Part shown: positions 46,264 to 55,433 of the stretch, one piece after another
How the letters are laid out: every line of letters starts with the position of its first letter
Position numbering within the stretch: the stretch's first letter is position 1
Assembly (NCBI RefSeq): GCF_024347575.1
Contig: NZ_AP025503.1
Location: 682,001-746,000 of the forward strand
Source: Vibrio pelagius
Lineage (GTDB): Bacteria > Pseudomonadota > Gammaproteobacteria > Enterobacterales > Vibrionaceae
Direction of reading: 5' to 3'
DNA: 64,000 bases
Notes under the pieces: generated by a model
Told to the model about the DNA's origin: nothing
The model's input: only the letters and a program-made list of their open reading frames with translations
The model's database searches: none
Program-made: the position numbers and the translations under genes

Positions 46264-48147
46264 ATGAAAAAGATATCTTTGGCTTTAACTCTATTAAGCA
46301 CACTCGTTTTTTCACACTATTCCATAGCCACAACTGAGGCTTCACATACCACGCAAAACCCAACTTACGAGCTTGATGGTAAGTCGGTACTAGGCCGTAC
46401 TGAGAATGTTTATCTCTCTAACGTGGAAGGGCTCAGTGATATTCCTTTTATCGGTAAAATCGATACGGGAGCCGAAACTACGTCGATGCACGCAGAAGAT
46501 ATTCACGTAACCAGCAGCCATCCAGATTATGAAAATCTCAAAGACCAAGAGCTGATGCTAGCGTTAACGGAAGAGGTTCTGGAGAACGGCGATGTTGCAT
46601 ACAGTGATTGGGATGGCAGCACTTTCGAACCTTTTAAAACAGAGGTGTCGTTTAAGGTTCAAAATCCTCGAACGGGAGATATGGTGCTGATCGAGGCGCC
46701 TTTAGAGCGCGTCAGTATGATCCGTAGTCGTACGAGCAGCACGCCGATACTTCGTCCTACCATAAAAATGTCGCTCAAAATCGCCGGCAGAGAGCTGGAG
46801 ACAGACGTCAATCTCACCGATAGAAGCCACTTCTCTGCGCCTATTCTGATTGGCAAAACCTTCTTAGCTGAAAATGCATTGGTGTTTGCAGGTTACGATT
46901 ATTTACAAGAGCAAGAAAAGGCGACCGTTGTAGGCAGAAAAGAAGTGGTTACCATTAATGGCTTTGCTATGAATGCGAGCTTCTCTCTTGTAAACCGCTA
47001 CAGCAATATGCATGCGGAAGAGATTGATATCGATAAGAAAAACAATCTAGTGACCTTTGATATCGTCAGTATCGATGGTCAAAAAAAAGAGATGAGCTTA
47101 CCACTGGTTCGTATGCTCAACGTAAGTGGTAAACAAAGACCTTTGGTGTATGTCCCTGTTGAATTAGATAAAGACACCACACGAAATATTTTAGTGTATC
47201 TGCGTGATCGCTCAGGCAGTGGTTCTCAGCTAAGAGTGGGCACCATGACTGCGAGTGAGCACTTTATGATCAACAGCAATGCTGAAAATCTGTTGTCGCA
47301 AGGTGCTGAGAGCTTCCAAGAGGCGACGAAGTCTGACGAGCCTTTGATCCTTTCACCAGAAGAGAAAATTACACTGGATAATTTTCCACTCAAAGCTGTT
47401 GCTTCATTTGCGGTGAGCACACCAGTTTTGAAAGTGGAAAGCTATGAAATGACGGGGTCGGGTGATGATGCCAAGGTTGAATTCTTCCTGATAGACGCTA
47501 ACGGTGAGCAGCAAAGAGTGTCTAAAAAGGTGATTAAACAGTTAAGAGTCGGCAAAGATGTTCGCCCAGTCGTCAGCGCTGATCTTGTTGTCTCTGGCAA
47601 AGCTCATGAACGAGAATTTGCACTAGATGTGCTAGATATGAGTGAAAAGGCGCCTTACTTCATCTTAGGCAAAAAAATGGCTAAAGAGGGTGTGTATATT
47701 AATACCCGTGCCGACTATCTTTTGAACGCGGAACCTCTGTTCAAAGTAGGGCATGTTGAGTTTGTCGAAGTTAGCGGCATGACATTCCCAGCCAAGCTAG
47801 ATACTGGTGCCGACGTGAGTTCAATGAACGCGATAAACATCAAACGTTTCAAGCAAGACGGACAAGATATGGTGAGCTTCACGTATAAAAACAAGCAAGG
47901 CGACAAGCAAGACTTTGTTAAGCCCGTTATAGATGTGATGCGTATTAAAGCCAAGAAAGGGGAGAAGGTAAATATTCGCCCTGTAGTGGAAATGGAAGTC
48001 AAACTCGGTGATTTAAAGAAGAAGGTGAAAGTCAACCTTCAAGACCGCTCTCGCTTTGAGTACAGCATGATCTTAGGTAAGAACTTCTTGAAGTACGGCG
48101 CGCTTGTGAGTAGCGATGAAGACTATGTATTGGGTAAGAAAAAGTAA
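46264..48147 (+). CDS. Exported protein with four tandem retropepsin-like domains (RimK-linked zinc-protease family)
   Basis: From the ATG at 46264 the 627-residue protein has a signal peptide (KKISLALTLLSTLVFSH...A). It then has four successive domains of about 130 residues related to the ATP-dependent zinc protease/retropepsin-like family PF05618. The first carries GKIDTGAETTSMHA and the fourth AKLDTGADVSSMNA, each with the aspartyl DTGA motif and later LxDRS..F and ILIGK.FL blocks. The second (NRYSNMHAEEI) and third domains keep the framework (RDRSGSGS, LDVLDMS) but lack DTG. Two DTG domains could pair as in aspartic proteases. Single-domain members are usual, so this architecture is unusual. 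The protein would act in the periplasm. Confidence 0.75.
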   Translation: MKKISLALTLLSTLVFSHYSIATTEASHTTQNPTYELDGKSVLGRTENVYLSNVEGLSDIPFIGKIDTGAETTSMHAEDIHVTSSHPDYENLKDQELMLALTEEVLENGDVAYSDWDGSTFEPFKTEVSFKVQNPRTGDMVLIEAPLERVSMIRSRTSSTPILRPTIKMSLKIAGRELETDVNLTDRSHFSAPILIGKTFLAENALVFAGYDYLQEQEKATVVGRKEVVTINGFAMNASFSLVNRYSNMHAEEIDIDKKNNLVTFDIVSIDGQKKEMSLPLVRMLNVSGKQRPLVYVPVELDKDTTRNILVYLRDRSGSGSQLRVGTMTASEHFMINSNAENLLSQGAESFQEATKSDEPLILSPEEKITLDNFPLKAVASFAVSTPVLKVESYEMTGSGDDAKVEFFLIDANGEQQRVSKKVIKQLRVGKDVRPVVSADLVVSGKAHEREFALDVLDMSEKAPYFILGKKMAKEGVYINTRADYLLNAEPLFKVGHVEFVEVSGMTFPAKLDTGADVSSMNAINIKRFKQDGQDMVSFTYKNKQGDKQDFVKPVIDVMRIKAKKGEKVNIRPVVEMEVKLGDLKKKVKVNLQDRSRFEYSMILGKNFLKYGALVSSDEDYVLGKKK

Positions 48148-48171
48148 CCCGCACTAGATTCCAGATAAACA

Positions 48172-48203
48172 AAAAGGGCCAACTCTTGCGAGTTGGCCCT
48201 TTC
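48172..48203. terminator. Terminator adjoining the distal attachment repeat
   Basis: The stem AAGGGCCAACTC / GAGTTGGCCCTT with flanking A and T runs. It ends the retropepsin-like gene and, read on the minus strand, may be the original terminator of ssrA before element insertion. Confidence 0.8.
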
Positions 48204-48234
48204 CAAACGTTTGGTGGAGCTGGTGGGAGTTGAA
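48196..48234. repeat. Attachment-site copy of the ssrA 3' end (distal att)
   Basis: These 39 bp match 51092-51130 at 38 positions (single mismatch T48224 versus C51120). The match covers the last bases of tmRNA and the TTTCCAAACGTTTGG just downstream. Such a duplicate is what a tyrosine integrase leaves when it inserts at the ssrA 3' end. Confidence 0.85.
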
Positions 48235-48331
48235 TGGTTTCATAATTTGTTTTAAATTCAATGATTTAAAGTTATTGTTTGAATTTAGTGTTACATTGAA
48301 TGTTACATCAATTTCTTACTGAAAAAGGAAC

Positions 48332-48344
48332 TGAACCCGCGTCC
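48332..48344. repeat. Second fragment of the ssrA 3' end
   Basis: TGAACCCGCGTCC matches ssrA at 51127-51139, which is the next piece of tmRNA after the 39-bp repeat. It is displaced by about 97 bp of AT-rich sequence, suggesting more than one integration or excision event. Confidence 0.55.
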
Positions 48345-48383
48345 GCTTATGTTAATTTTCCTGATGATTCTGGTTTGATATAG

Positions 48384-49685
48384 CTAAATCTTCTTAACGA
48401 TTTTCTGAGTATTCTCAAAAATTGAGCTCACGATATGCTCAGGAAAGCCTTTAGGCAATGTAGCACTTACCTGTAACATCGCCTTCGGTAAGGCATCTTT
48501 CATTTCATCAATTATCTCTTGCATCGTGTCTTGATTAAAGTTTACAGCTTTAGCTGTATCCAAAAAGTGACGAGGCAGGATTTTACTGATTTCATACTTC
48601 TTGCCCTTTGTTGCTTTCAATCCCATCGCCAGCTTAAGCTTTCTGATATTGAGCCCTTTTCCTCCCAGTAGTGGGTAGGCTGACAAAATATCGTAGAATG
48701 GAGTGAGTCTGTAGCTGCCTCCTTTATCAATATAGATAGAAAAGTTTTTAGCATGTCCATCTGTAGCGCCAATGAGCCATTGAAATACTTGAAACCTCAT
48801 GAAGTTATACCGATCTTCTAGTGCATTACTTGACCCCATTAATAACTCCATGATCTGAGCTATGCCAGGGCCACCTTGAGATTCGTACTTAATGGATGAT
48901 GGCATACCAAATACTTGGCAGATATCTTCCTGAGGTAAGCGTAGCAAGCCTGCTCTGTCTTTTGTCCAGCGTCTATCAAAGCGTTCTACAGCTAAAGCTT
49001 TAATGTTGTCTGTTTGGATTATTTGGACGTTGGGAACTGCAAACCCTAGAGCTCTAGCTAACTCAATGCAAAGGTACTCGTTTTCTACGCTATCTTTGAG
49101 ATCTAGGGTCGCGTTGGCTTGTTGTATTTCGCCTATTGGCAGTTTGATGATGTGAGTGGTGGGGGTGTTTCCTTTCGGTATACACCATTGCTCATCAACG
49201 AATAGGAGAGCCGTTTTCTCTTGAGCACCTGCCACGGAGATTCTAAAGTCTTCTTCTTCTTCGAGCATTCCGAGCGGAATATCAGACTTGTATGCAGAAA
49301 GAACAGTTTCTAGTTTTTTGTCATCAAGGACTTCGTAGCTAAGTGGCTCTTTTTTATAGGGGCGGTCTGGAGGAAGTAAAGCAATCGCACCAACACTGTC
49401 TTTTCCTATTTCTTTTAGTAGATCAAATGGTTGTTTGGATGACGCCTTGTACCTTGCAACTATTCTATCTCTGACTTGAGGGCTGTCTGGCAAGAGATTG
49501 TCAAAATAGTTTATAACTGCATCGGAAGTGATAGCTGGTAATTGAAGTTTTAAAGACAATGATAGTGGTCGAGTTACCGCATTGGTTAACCAGTTTTTAT
49601 TATATTGAAAAGTGTGAGCACCATTCTTATGTTTCTCTAGAGTACCAACAAGTTCACCATTCATGTATGCGATTAGCTTCTGCAT
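48384..49685 (-). CDS. hipA: HipA serine/threonine kinase toxin
   Basis: HipA phosphorylates glutamyl-tRNA synthetase in E. coli, causing dormancy. The 433-residue protein lines up closely with E. coli HipA: S150 in FRISVAGAQEKTALL is the autophosphorylated serine, D309 in GATDGHAKNF is catalytic and D332 in FYDILSA binds metal, all at the same numbers. The segment THIIKLPIGEIQQANATLDL is nearly identical to E. coli. It overlaps hipB by one base (TAATG). It lies inside the ssrA-linked element. Confidence 0.94.
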   Translation of the reverse strand: MQKLIAYMNGELVGTLEKHKNGAHTFQYNKNWLTNAVTRPLSLSLKLQLPAITSDAVINYFDNLLPDSPQVRDRIVARYKASSKQPFDLLKEIGKDSVGAIALLPPDRPYKKEPLSYEVLDDKKLETVLSAYKSDIPLGMLEEEEDFRISVAGAQEKTALLFVDEQWCIPKGNTPTTHIIKLPIGEIQQANATLDLKDSVENEYLCIELARALGFAVPNVQIIQTDNIKALAVERFDRRWTKDRAGLLRLPQEDICQVFGMPSSIKYESQGGPGIAQIMELLMGSSNALEDRYNFMRFQVFQWLIGATDGHAKNFSIYIDKGGSYRLTPFYDILSAYPLLGGKGLNIRKLKLAMGLKATKGKKYEISKILPRHFLDTAKAVNFNQDTMQEIIDEMKDALPKAMLQVSATLPKGFPEHIVSSIFENTQKIVKKI

Positions 49686-49933
49686 TACCAGCTCTCATCA
49701 TCATTTTCATTTAACGAAGCTACCTGTGATTTCTCTTGGATACTCAATGTTAGATCCATAGCCTGGGCAAGCTTAAAGAAGGTAGCAAGTGTTGTTTTGT
49801 TAGGGTTGTTTTCGAAGTTCGAGATTGTAGCTTGCTTGATGCCGACTTTTTTTGCTAGTTCTGACTGCGTCCATCCATTCTTCTGACGTATCAGTAACAT
49901 CATATCTGCTAATTGTTTTGGACTATATATCAT
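49685..49933 (-). CDS. hipB: HipB antitoxin and autorepressor
   Basis: HipB is an HTH (Xre) dimer that binds HipA and represses the operon. The 82-residue protein contains NGWTQSELAKKVGIKQATIS (the HTH) and ends with Trp, as in E. coli HipB where the C-terminal residues govern degradation. Four matching operators lie directly upstream. The GGAACAA ribosome site is short but well placed. Confidence 0.93.
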   Translation of the reverse strand: MIYSPKQLADMMLLIRQKNGWTQSELAKKVGIKQATISNFENNPNKTTLATFFKLAQAMDLTLSIQEKSQVASLNENDDESW

Positions 49934-49981
49934 TTGTTCCAGCTCTCTATAGAATTAAAGTGCACCTTCAAGATATTTAAT

Positions 49982-50083
49982 TATCCCTTAGTGAGGATAG
50001 GTAAAAGTATATCCCCATAAGAGGATAAAGTCCATATTATCCCCACTAAGGGATGAGAAAGTATTTATCCCTTCCTAGGGATA
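49982..50083. promoter_or_regulatory. Four HipB operators
   Basis: TATCC-N8-GGATA occurs at 49982-49999, 50010-50027 and 50066-50083, and TATCC-N8-GGATG at 50038-50055. All four are spaced exactly 28 bp start to start. This is the known HipB operator consensus, and the array covers the hipBA promoter region, so strong cooperative autorepression is expected. Confidence 0.92.
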
Positions 50084-50223
50084 TTGAGTAATCTTAAGGG
50101 GCATAAGAAGCAGAGGAGCAGCAATATCTAATTAAATACTGAGTTATATGTAATACTGGCATTAGTCATAGAGCCACTAAATTCTGGTAGTTTTTCTTGT
50201 TTGAGGGAGCCGTTCTTATCTGG

Positions 50224-50395
50224 ATGATCTGCTCCAGCAAAACTGGACACTACATTAAGCGACATTTTGCTGTTCAAAGTTAACTGGGCTTAGATACCCA
50301 AGAGCACTGCGCCTTCTCGTCCGATTATAATCAACCTCTATGTACTCGAAGAGCGTTTGGCGCATCTGATCCTTCGTCGTCATCGACTCATATTG
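50224..50395 (-). mobile_element. IS3-family remnant: OrfB C-terminus and end repeat
   Basis: The minus strand encodes FEYIEVDYNRTRRRSALGYL and SPVNFEQ, the C-terminal end of IS3-family OrfB, including the catalytic-domain tail. It is followed by a terminal sequence TGATCTGCTCCAG at about 50224. The upstream 90% of the element is missing. It is fused in frame to the integrase remnant. Confidence 0.8.
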
Positions 50396-51010
50396 GATCG
50401 CTTTGAATGGGTTAACGTCAGTGAGTTCGTTCAATTGACACAATTCGAACAACTCAGATAATTTTTGGCAGTAGTCCTGTACGGATTACTCACTTAGTGT
50501 TGGTAGCCCCATGCTTTTATTTAACTCGATGGCTTCATGACCTGATAGACCTTTAACTTGTTTGTGCTTTTTGAGGTTGGTCAGGTAGTTGCGTAGGAAT
50601 GATGCCACCGCCTCAGCACATCGAATTGCTGTCAATTGATACTTGCCAATAAGCCCGAGAACAATTTTGCACTTAGCTTCTAACATCGTTACTGCCTTCG
50701 ATGAGATGCGCTCTGCTTTGTACTTACAAAAGCGTTCTAGCGCGTCATAACACGATACTTCGTTTGTTGATGGTTGCGAAATGGTAGGTGTGGAAGCGTG
50801 CTTATCGAGTGATGTTGCTGCCGCTGGCGTCAAGGTAGTCTTGCGAACCTGAATTTCAAGCTAAAGAGCCATAATAGTGGCTTCAGCTTTATCTGAAGTC
50901 TTTAGTGAGCGTTTGATCTCACGGCGGTCACTAAAGAGGTGACGATGGTCAGGTGGCACTTGGTAACGAAATTGCCAAATTCCGCCTTTTGATATCTGTA
51001 GATAGCGCAT
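50396..51010 (-). pseudogene. Truncated tyrosine integrase with in-frame stops
   Basis: From ATG at 51010 the frame reads MRYLQISKGGIWQFRYQVP...REIKRSLKTSDKAEA, the N-terminal arm of P4-type integrases (DUF6538-like). A TAG follows at codon 50 (50861-50863), then the core-binding SAM-like domain (YQLTAIRCAEAVASFLRNYL), then TAA at 50486-50488, then YCQKLSELFELCQLNE. After NPFKAI it joins the IS3 OrfB tail. The catalytic domain is absent. It lies directly beside ssrA, as expected of an ssrA-targeting integrase. Confidence 0.8.
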
Positions 51011-51065
51011 GTTTTAGTACCAAAACTTAGTAAAAACAGCCTAAATCCAAGTGTTGAAAATACAA

Positions 51066-51098
51066 AAAGGGCGATAAGTCAGTAACTTATCGCCCTTT
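51066..51098 (-). terminator. Terminator after ssrA
   Basis: Read on the minus strand, AAAGGGCGATAAG / CTTATCGCCC forms a stem followed by TTTTTG. It probably came with the element or replaced the original, since the distal att copy carries another terminator in the same position. Confidence 0.85.
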
Positions 51099-51107
51099 CC
51101 AAACGTT

Positions 51108-51474
51108 TGGTGGAGCTGGCGGGAGTTGAACCCGCGTCCAGAAACCATTCATCCTTGGTACTACATGCTTAGTCGATCTTTAAATTCACCAGTAACCTGC
51201 GAACCGACACGCTAGTTAAAGGCTAACCTGAATTATAATTCGCCGTTCATCTCTCAGGTGGGAAAATCCGGGCTAGCGCGTTTGGGTTTGATCTCTCGTT
51301 ATTCCCCGTCTTACGTGCGGAAGCTAGGGCGAGAGAGCTCTGAGCAGGTTATTAAGCTGCTAGTGCGTAGTTTTCGTCGTTTGCGACTATTTTTTTGCGG
51401 CTTTTTACGTGGCCAACCGCCCCACGGCATGCACCTCAGACTGCAAAATTCCTGTCGAATCCTAAATCAGCCCC
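51108..51474 (-). ncRNA. ssrA: tmRNA
   Basis: tmRNA rescues stalled ribosomes together with SmpB. On the minus strand it begins GGGGCTGATTTAGGATTCG and ends GGACGCGGGTTCAACTCC then CGCCAGCTCCACCA, the tRNA-Ala-like acceptor and T-arm. The tag frame at 51384-51352 encodes ANDENYALAA and a stop. Length 367 nt. smpB lies just upstream on the same strand. The 3' end is the integration target of the neighbouring element and remains intact. Confidence 0.96.
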
Positions 51475-51541
51475 AAAGTGTTCTTGCATAGTACCAGAAA
51501 AGCTATGCCTGTCTAGCGCTGTGCAGTTCAAGTGCTCAAGA

Positions 51542-52027
51542 TTAACGCAAATTACTCTTCATAATTCGTGCTTTATCGCGAGCCCAATCTTTTTCTTTCA
51601 TATCAGTACGTTTGTCGTGCAGCTTTTTACCTTTTGCTACGCCAATTTTGATCTTAGCCCAAGAGCGAGACCAGTATAGCGACGTTGCAACTAGCGTCAT
51701 GCCTTCACGGTTAATACGACCGAATAAGTTGTCGAGCTCTTTTCTCGACATTAGGAGTTTACGGACACGTGTTGGGTTCGCGACAATGTGCGTACTTGCT
51801 TGTGTTAGTGGCGTGATAGTCATACCACTGATGAATGCTTCACCGTCTCGGATGTAGACGTAGCTTTCTGCGATGTTCGTTTTGCCTTCACGTAGGGATT
51901 TTACTTCCCAGCCTTGTAGCTCAAGCCCCGCTTCAATCTCATCGTCGATGAAATATTCGTGGCGAGCTTTCTTATTTAGCGCAATGGTATTACTACCCGC
52001 TTTTGATTTTGATTTTTTCTTTGCCAT
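51542..52027 (-). CDS. smpB: SsrA-binding protein SmpB
   Basis: SmpB binds tmRNA and lets it enter stalled ribosomes. The 161-residue protein has [20 protein letters not shown] and [19 protein letters not shown], then the positively charged tail [20 protein letters not shown] that occupies the mRNA channel. It is 67 bp upstream of ssrA on the same strand and divergent from ratA, the order known from E. coli. Confidence 0.96.
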   Translation of the reverse strand: MAKKKSKSKAGSNTIALNKKARHEYFIDDEIEAGLELQGWEVKSLREGKTNIAESYVYIRDGEAFISGMTITPLTQASTHIVANPTRVRKLLMSRKELDNLFGRINREGMTLVATSLYWSRSWAKIKIGVAKGKKLHDKRTDMKEKDWARDKARIMKSNLR

Positions 52028-52145
52028 AATGGCCTCATTATACGGATTGCGCGAAAGATGGGGAATCCTTTTTATTTGCGCTCTGGCTCAATACCATTAA
52101 AATTGTGGTTCGTTTAATGTAACGCTGTCTTTAACAGGAGTCTAT

Positions 52146-52574
52146 ATGCCAAAGGTTACTCGTTCAGCATTAGTATCATTTAGTGCTGGCCAGATGTTTG
52201 ACTTGGTCAATGATGTTGCTCGTTATCCTGAGTTTTTGCCGGGTTGTTCTGGTTCTCGTGTGATCGAATCTTCAGATTCAGCAATGGTGGCTTCGGTTGA
52301 CGTATCGAAAGCTGGTATTAGCAAAACATTTACAACATCGAATCGCCTCGCAGAAGGTGCAGAGATTTTAATGGAGCTGGTAGACGGCCCATTTAAGAAA
52401 TTGCAGGGCGGTTGGTACTTTACTCCTTTGGATGACCAAGCGTGCAAAGTAGAACTCAAGCTTGAGTTTGAATTTTCGAGTCGCATGATTGAAATGGCTT
52501 TTGGCAAGATCTTCAATGAGCTCACCAGTAATATGGTGAACGCATTTACTCAGCGTGCGAAGCAGGTGTACTAA
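52146..52574 (+). CDS. ratA: RatA, START-domain protein (toxin/coenzyme Q-binding family)
   Basis: RatA of E. coli is described as a ribosome-association inhibitor and belongs to the COQ10-like START family. The 142-residue protein has [18 protein letters not shown] and [16 protein letters not shown], typical of the family. It is divergent from smpB and overlaps nothing; ratB starts two bases after its stop. Confidence 0.9.
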   Translation: MPKVTRSALVSFSAGQMFDLVNDVARYPEFLPGCSGSRVIESSDSAMVASVDVSKAGISKTFTTSNRLAEGAEILMELVDGPFKKLQGGWYFTPLDDQACKVELKLEFEFSSRMIEMAFGKIFNELTSNMVNAFTQRAKQVY

Positions 52575-52576
52575 GC

Positions 52577-52885
52577 ATGAGCATTGAATCAGATATGATC
52601 CACGTTGAAGTGGTTTACGCTCTGCCGCATGAGCAGCGTGTATTTACACTGGTGGTGAACAAGAACGCGACGGTAGAAGAGATCATCGGCCAATCTGGTG
52701 TACTTGAGCTTTATCCTGAGATCGACTTATCTAAGAATAAGGTCGGTGTGTACAGCCGTAATGTGAAGCTCGACGCTACGGTTCGCGATAAAGACCGTAT
52801 TGAGATTTACCGAGCACTGCTGGCTGATCCAAAAGAGATTCGTCGTAAGCGTGCTGAGCAAGCAAAAGCGGCTGCGGCTAAGTAA
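52577..52885 (+). CDS. ratB: RatB/RnfH-family ubiquitin-fold protein
   Basis: The 102-residue protein has a beta-grasp (ubiquitin-like) pattern with [11 protein letters not shown] at the start and [20 protein letters not shown] and YRAL in the middle. The Lys/Ala-rich tail is typical. It is co-transcribed with ratA and ends before a bidirectional terminator. A biochemical role is not established. Confidence 0.9.
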   Translation: MSIESDMIHVEVVYALPHEQRVFTLVVNKNATVEEIIGQSGVLELYPEIDLSKNKVGVYSRNVKLDATVRDKDRIEIYRALLADPKEIRRKRAEQAKAAAAK

Positions 52886-52905
52886 GTCGTTATACGCTAC
52901 ATAGC

Positions 52906-52932
52906 AAAAAGCCTGCAGTTGCAGGCTTTTTA
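52906..52932. terminator. Bidirectional terminator between ratB and bamE
   Basis: AAAAAGCCTGCA and TGCAGGCTTTTT form a perfect stem with a 2-3 nt loop. Confidence 0.9.
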
Positions 52933-52954
52933 GTATCTGGGGCATTTAGCGTTT

Positions 52955-53314
52955 TTATCGAAGGCTTTCGAAAAACTCATCACTCGCTTCAAAATCACCG
53001 TTGATGCTTACTAGTGTGCCGGTCGCATCAAAGTTAACAATCAGGTTCTTCTGGATTGGATCTTCGTGACCTGTTTGGTGATGGTAAATGTAGTACCAAG
53101 TGTCTGGGTAGCCATTTTCAATCAGCATTGGTGAACCCATAACGTAACGAACTTGTGTTTTGGTCATACCAAATTTCAGTTGGTCGACAGCTTCTTGTTC
53201 AACGTAGTTACCTTGGTTGATGTCAATTCGATAAACCAACTTTTCTAATAGAGAACAACCGGTCAACATTGTTAGTGCAAGTGGAACTGCAACTAACCAC
53301 TTCTTAATTCGCAT
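52955..53314 (-). CDS. bamE: Outer membrane assembly lipoprotein BamE
   Basis: BamE (SmpA) is part of the BAM complex that inserts outer-membrane proteins. I use the start MRIKKWLV (53314), which gives a lipoprotein signal with lipobox LTGC (C20). The longer frame starts 42 codons earlier inside unrelated sequence. Motifs [10 protein letters not shown] and [17 protein letters not shown] are diagnostic. 119 residues is normal. Confidence 0.94.
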   Translation of the reverse strand: MRIKKWLVAVPLALTMLTGCSLLEKLVYRIDINQGNYVEQEAVDQLKFGMTKTQVRYVMGSPMLIENGYPDTWYYIYHHQTGHEDPIQKNLIVNFDATGTLVSINGDFEASDEFFESLR

Positions 53315-53481
53315 AGTCTGAGATCTTTCTTCGCTAAAATACTGCCTGATGATAAACAAGCTCCAGCAAGAAGTAAAAAGCTCCTTGCTCTTTGAACTTA
53401 ATATGACTAGCAATTTTGAAATAAGTTGCAAAATTGCCAATCTTTTTCAGAAAACTATCAGGTATTTGGCGAAAGTTTAAT

Positions 53482-55146
53482 CTAAGCAGCAACTAATAGC
53501 TCTTTCGCGTTAGCGAGTGTTGAATCGGTGATCTGGCTGCCACCAAGCAATCTTGCAAGCTCAGAAATACGTTGTTGCTCATCAAGCGTGTGCATTTGCG
53601 TCTCTGTTTTACCTGCTTTGGTGCTCTTGGCGACGAACAGTTGTTGGTGACCACAACCCGCAACTTGAGGCAAGTGAGTCACACACATAACTTGTGTCGA
53701 TTCACCTAGAGTACGCAGCATTTTGCCAACGACTGCAGCCGTTGGGCCACTGATACCCACATCGACTTCATCGAAGATCAGGCTAGGGGTGTCGACTTTC
53801 TGAGCGGTGATCACTTGAATCGCTAATGAGATACGCGATAGCTCACCACCAGAGGCCACTTTAGCAATTGGCTGCATTGGTTGCCCCGGGTTGGTAGAAA
53901 CAATAAAGGTCACGTTGTCCATACCTAATGGGGATGGGTGAGTATTGGTGTTGTTTACCTCAATCGCGAACTGCGCTTTTTCCATGCTCAGCTCGTGCAT
54001 GCTCTGTGTGATCAGCTTATTGAGCTCTTTGGCGTAACGCACGCGAGACTTATGCAGCTTCTCCGCTTTCGCAACAAAACTTTGGTAGTGCTGTTCAACT
54101 TCGTTAGCCAGTTCATCCAGTTTTTCATCAGAGCAATCTAGGTCTTCAATCTGCTGCAGCAGATCTTGGTGATGTTTATAAAGATCTTCTGGTAATACAT
54201 GATGCTTGCGTGACATCGACATGACTTTTGAGAAGCGCTCTTCGACAAATGCCATACGACCTGGGTCGACATCGATACTATCAAGGTAAGTTCTTAGCTC
54301 GCTATTGGTTTCTTCAATTTGGATGATGGCTTCAGAGAGCATGTTCGGTAGCTCAGCCAGTCTTTCATCCAGTTCAGCCAATTGAATTAGGGAGTGATTG
54401 GCCGATTGCAAAATACCAAGCGCATTAACTTCTTCACCTTCGTAAATAAGCTCGATAGCTTGCTGACAGGTTGATGCAAGCTCACCACTGTTGGATAGGC
54501 GTTTGTGCTCTTGTTCAAGCTCTTCATATTCTTCCTCCCCAAGTGAGAGCTCGTTCAGCTCTTTGATTTGGTACTCAAGCAGTTGTTTCTGTGCTTGGTT
54601 CTGTTGGCTGTTATCGCGCAGCTCTTTTAGATGGTTATCTGCATGACGCCAAGTTTGGTAAGCGTTGCGAGTCGACTTCAACAAGTTAAGGTGGCCTGCG
54701 TATTGGTCGAGCATTGCCATCTGGTAGTCGCTTTTCATCAACTGATGATGCGCGTGCTGACCATGAATGTTAATAAGCAGTTGCCCCAATGATTTTAGTT
54801 GAGAAAGCGGAACAGGGCTGCCATTAATGAAGGCGCGCGAACGGCCTTCTTTCGAGATGGTACGGCGAAGGATACATTCGCTGCCATCCAGTAGCTCGTT
54901 ATCTTCTAGCCAACGAGTCGCATGTAAGTTGTTATCCAGTAAAAATGCGGCACTAACTTCGGTCTTCTCTTCACCTTGTCGCACCATGCCAGCGTCGGCT
55001 CTACCACCAAGGCATAAGCCTAACGCATCGATAGCAATAGATTTACCCGCACCAGTTTCACCAGTGATGGTTGTCATGCCTTTAGAAAGTTCTAGCTGTA
55101 AAGACTTAACAATAGCGAAATTATTAACACTTAGATGAGCCAGCAT
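53482..55146 (-). CDS. recN: DNA repair protein RecN
   Basis: RecN is an SMC-like ATPase for double-strand break repair. Walker A GETGAGKS is at residues 29-36, a long coiled coil runs about 150-370, and the C-terminal half has the ABC signature [13 protein letters not shown] and Walker [13 protein letters not shown]. 554 residues matches the family. Three LexA-like boxes upstream indicate SOS control. Confidence 0.96.
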   Translation of the reverse strand: MLAHLSVNNFAIVKSLQLELSKGMTTITGETGAGKSIAIDALGLCLGGRADAGMVRQGEEKTEVSAAFLLDNNLHATRWLEDNELLDGSECILRRTISKEGRSRAFINGSPVPLSQLKSLGQLLINIHGQHAHHQLMKSDYQMAMLDQYAGHLNLLKSTRNAYQTWRHADNHLKELRDNSQQNQAQKQLLEYQIKELNELSLGEEEYEELEQEHKRLSNSGELASTCQQAIELIYEGEEVNALGILQSANHSLIQLAELDERLAELPNMLSEAIIQIEETNSELRTYLDSIDVDPGRMAFVEERFSKVMSMSRKHHVLPEDLYKHHQDLLQQIEDLDCSDEKLDELANEVEQHYQSFVAKAEKLHKSRVRYAKELNKLITQSMHELSMEKAQFAIEVNNTNTHPSPLGMDNVTFIVSTNPGQPMQPIAKVASGGELSRISLAIQVITAQKVDTPSLIFDEVDVGISGPTAAVVGKMLRTLGESTQVMCVTHLPQVAGCGHQQLFVAKSTKAGKTETQMHTLDEQQRISELARLLGGSQITDSTLANAKELLVAA

Positions 55147-55156
55147 TTTTATTTAC

Positions 55157-55212
55157 CTGTATAACTGAACAATACTGTATATAAGCTCAGTATATACTGT
55201 TTCTTTATACAG
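55157..55212 (-). promoter_or_regulatory. Three LexA-box-like sites upstream of recN
   Basis: A perfect CTGT-N8-ACAG lies at 55197-55212. Two near matches follow towards recN: CTGT-N8-TCAG at 55175-55190 and CTGT-N8-ACAA at 55157-55172. recN is strongly SOS-induced in E. coli, where multiple LexA sites are also present. Confidence 0.85.
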
Positions 55213-55300
55213 TAAAGTGAGCAGGTGAATATTTTTTGTGAGCTCGATCAAACCAAACTTCGTTTGTAGGTCTCTGATATTGATGTCTATTTGTGAAAAT

Positions 55301-55407
55301 AGATTCCAGACACCTCGTCCCTCAGTTCTGGAATGACGGTGACTTTGGTGCTTTATGAACGACTTACGTCATTCCCTAAAGCGACGGAGGAGCGTAGTAG
55401 GGAATCT
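55301..55407. repeat. 107-bp intergenic repeat, copy 1
   Basis: Bipartite unit. The first half can fold (ATTCCAGA / TCTGGAAT) and the second half too (ATTCCCTA / TAGGGAAT). It differs from copy 2 by two bases. It has no coding potential and resembles multi-copy palindromic intergenic elements of vibrios. Confidence 0.8.
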
Positions 55408-55433
55408 TTTTTGTTTGATGTTTACGTGTAGTG

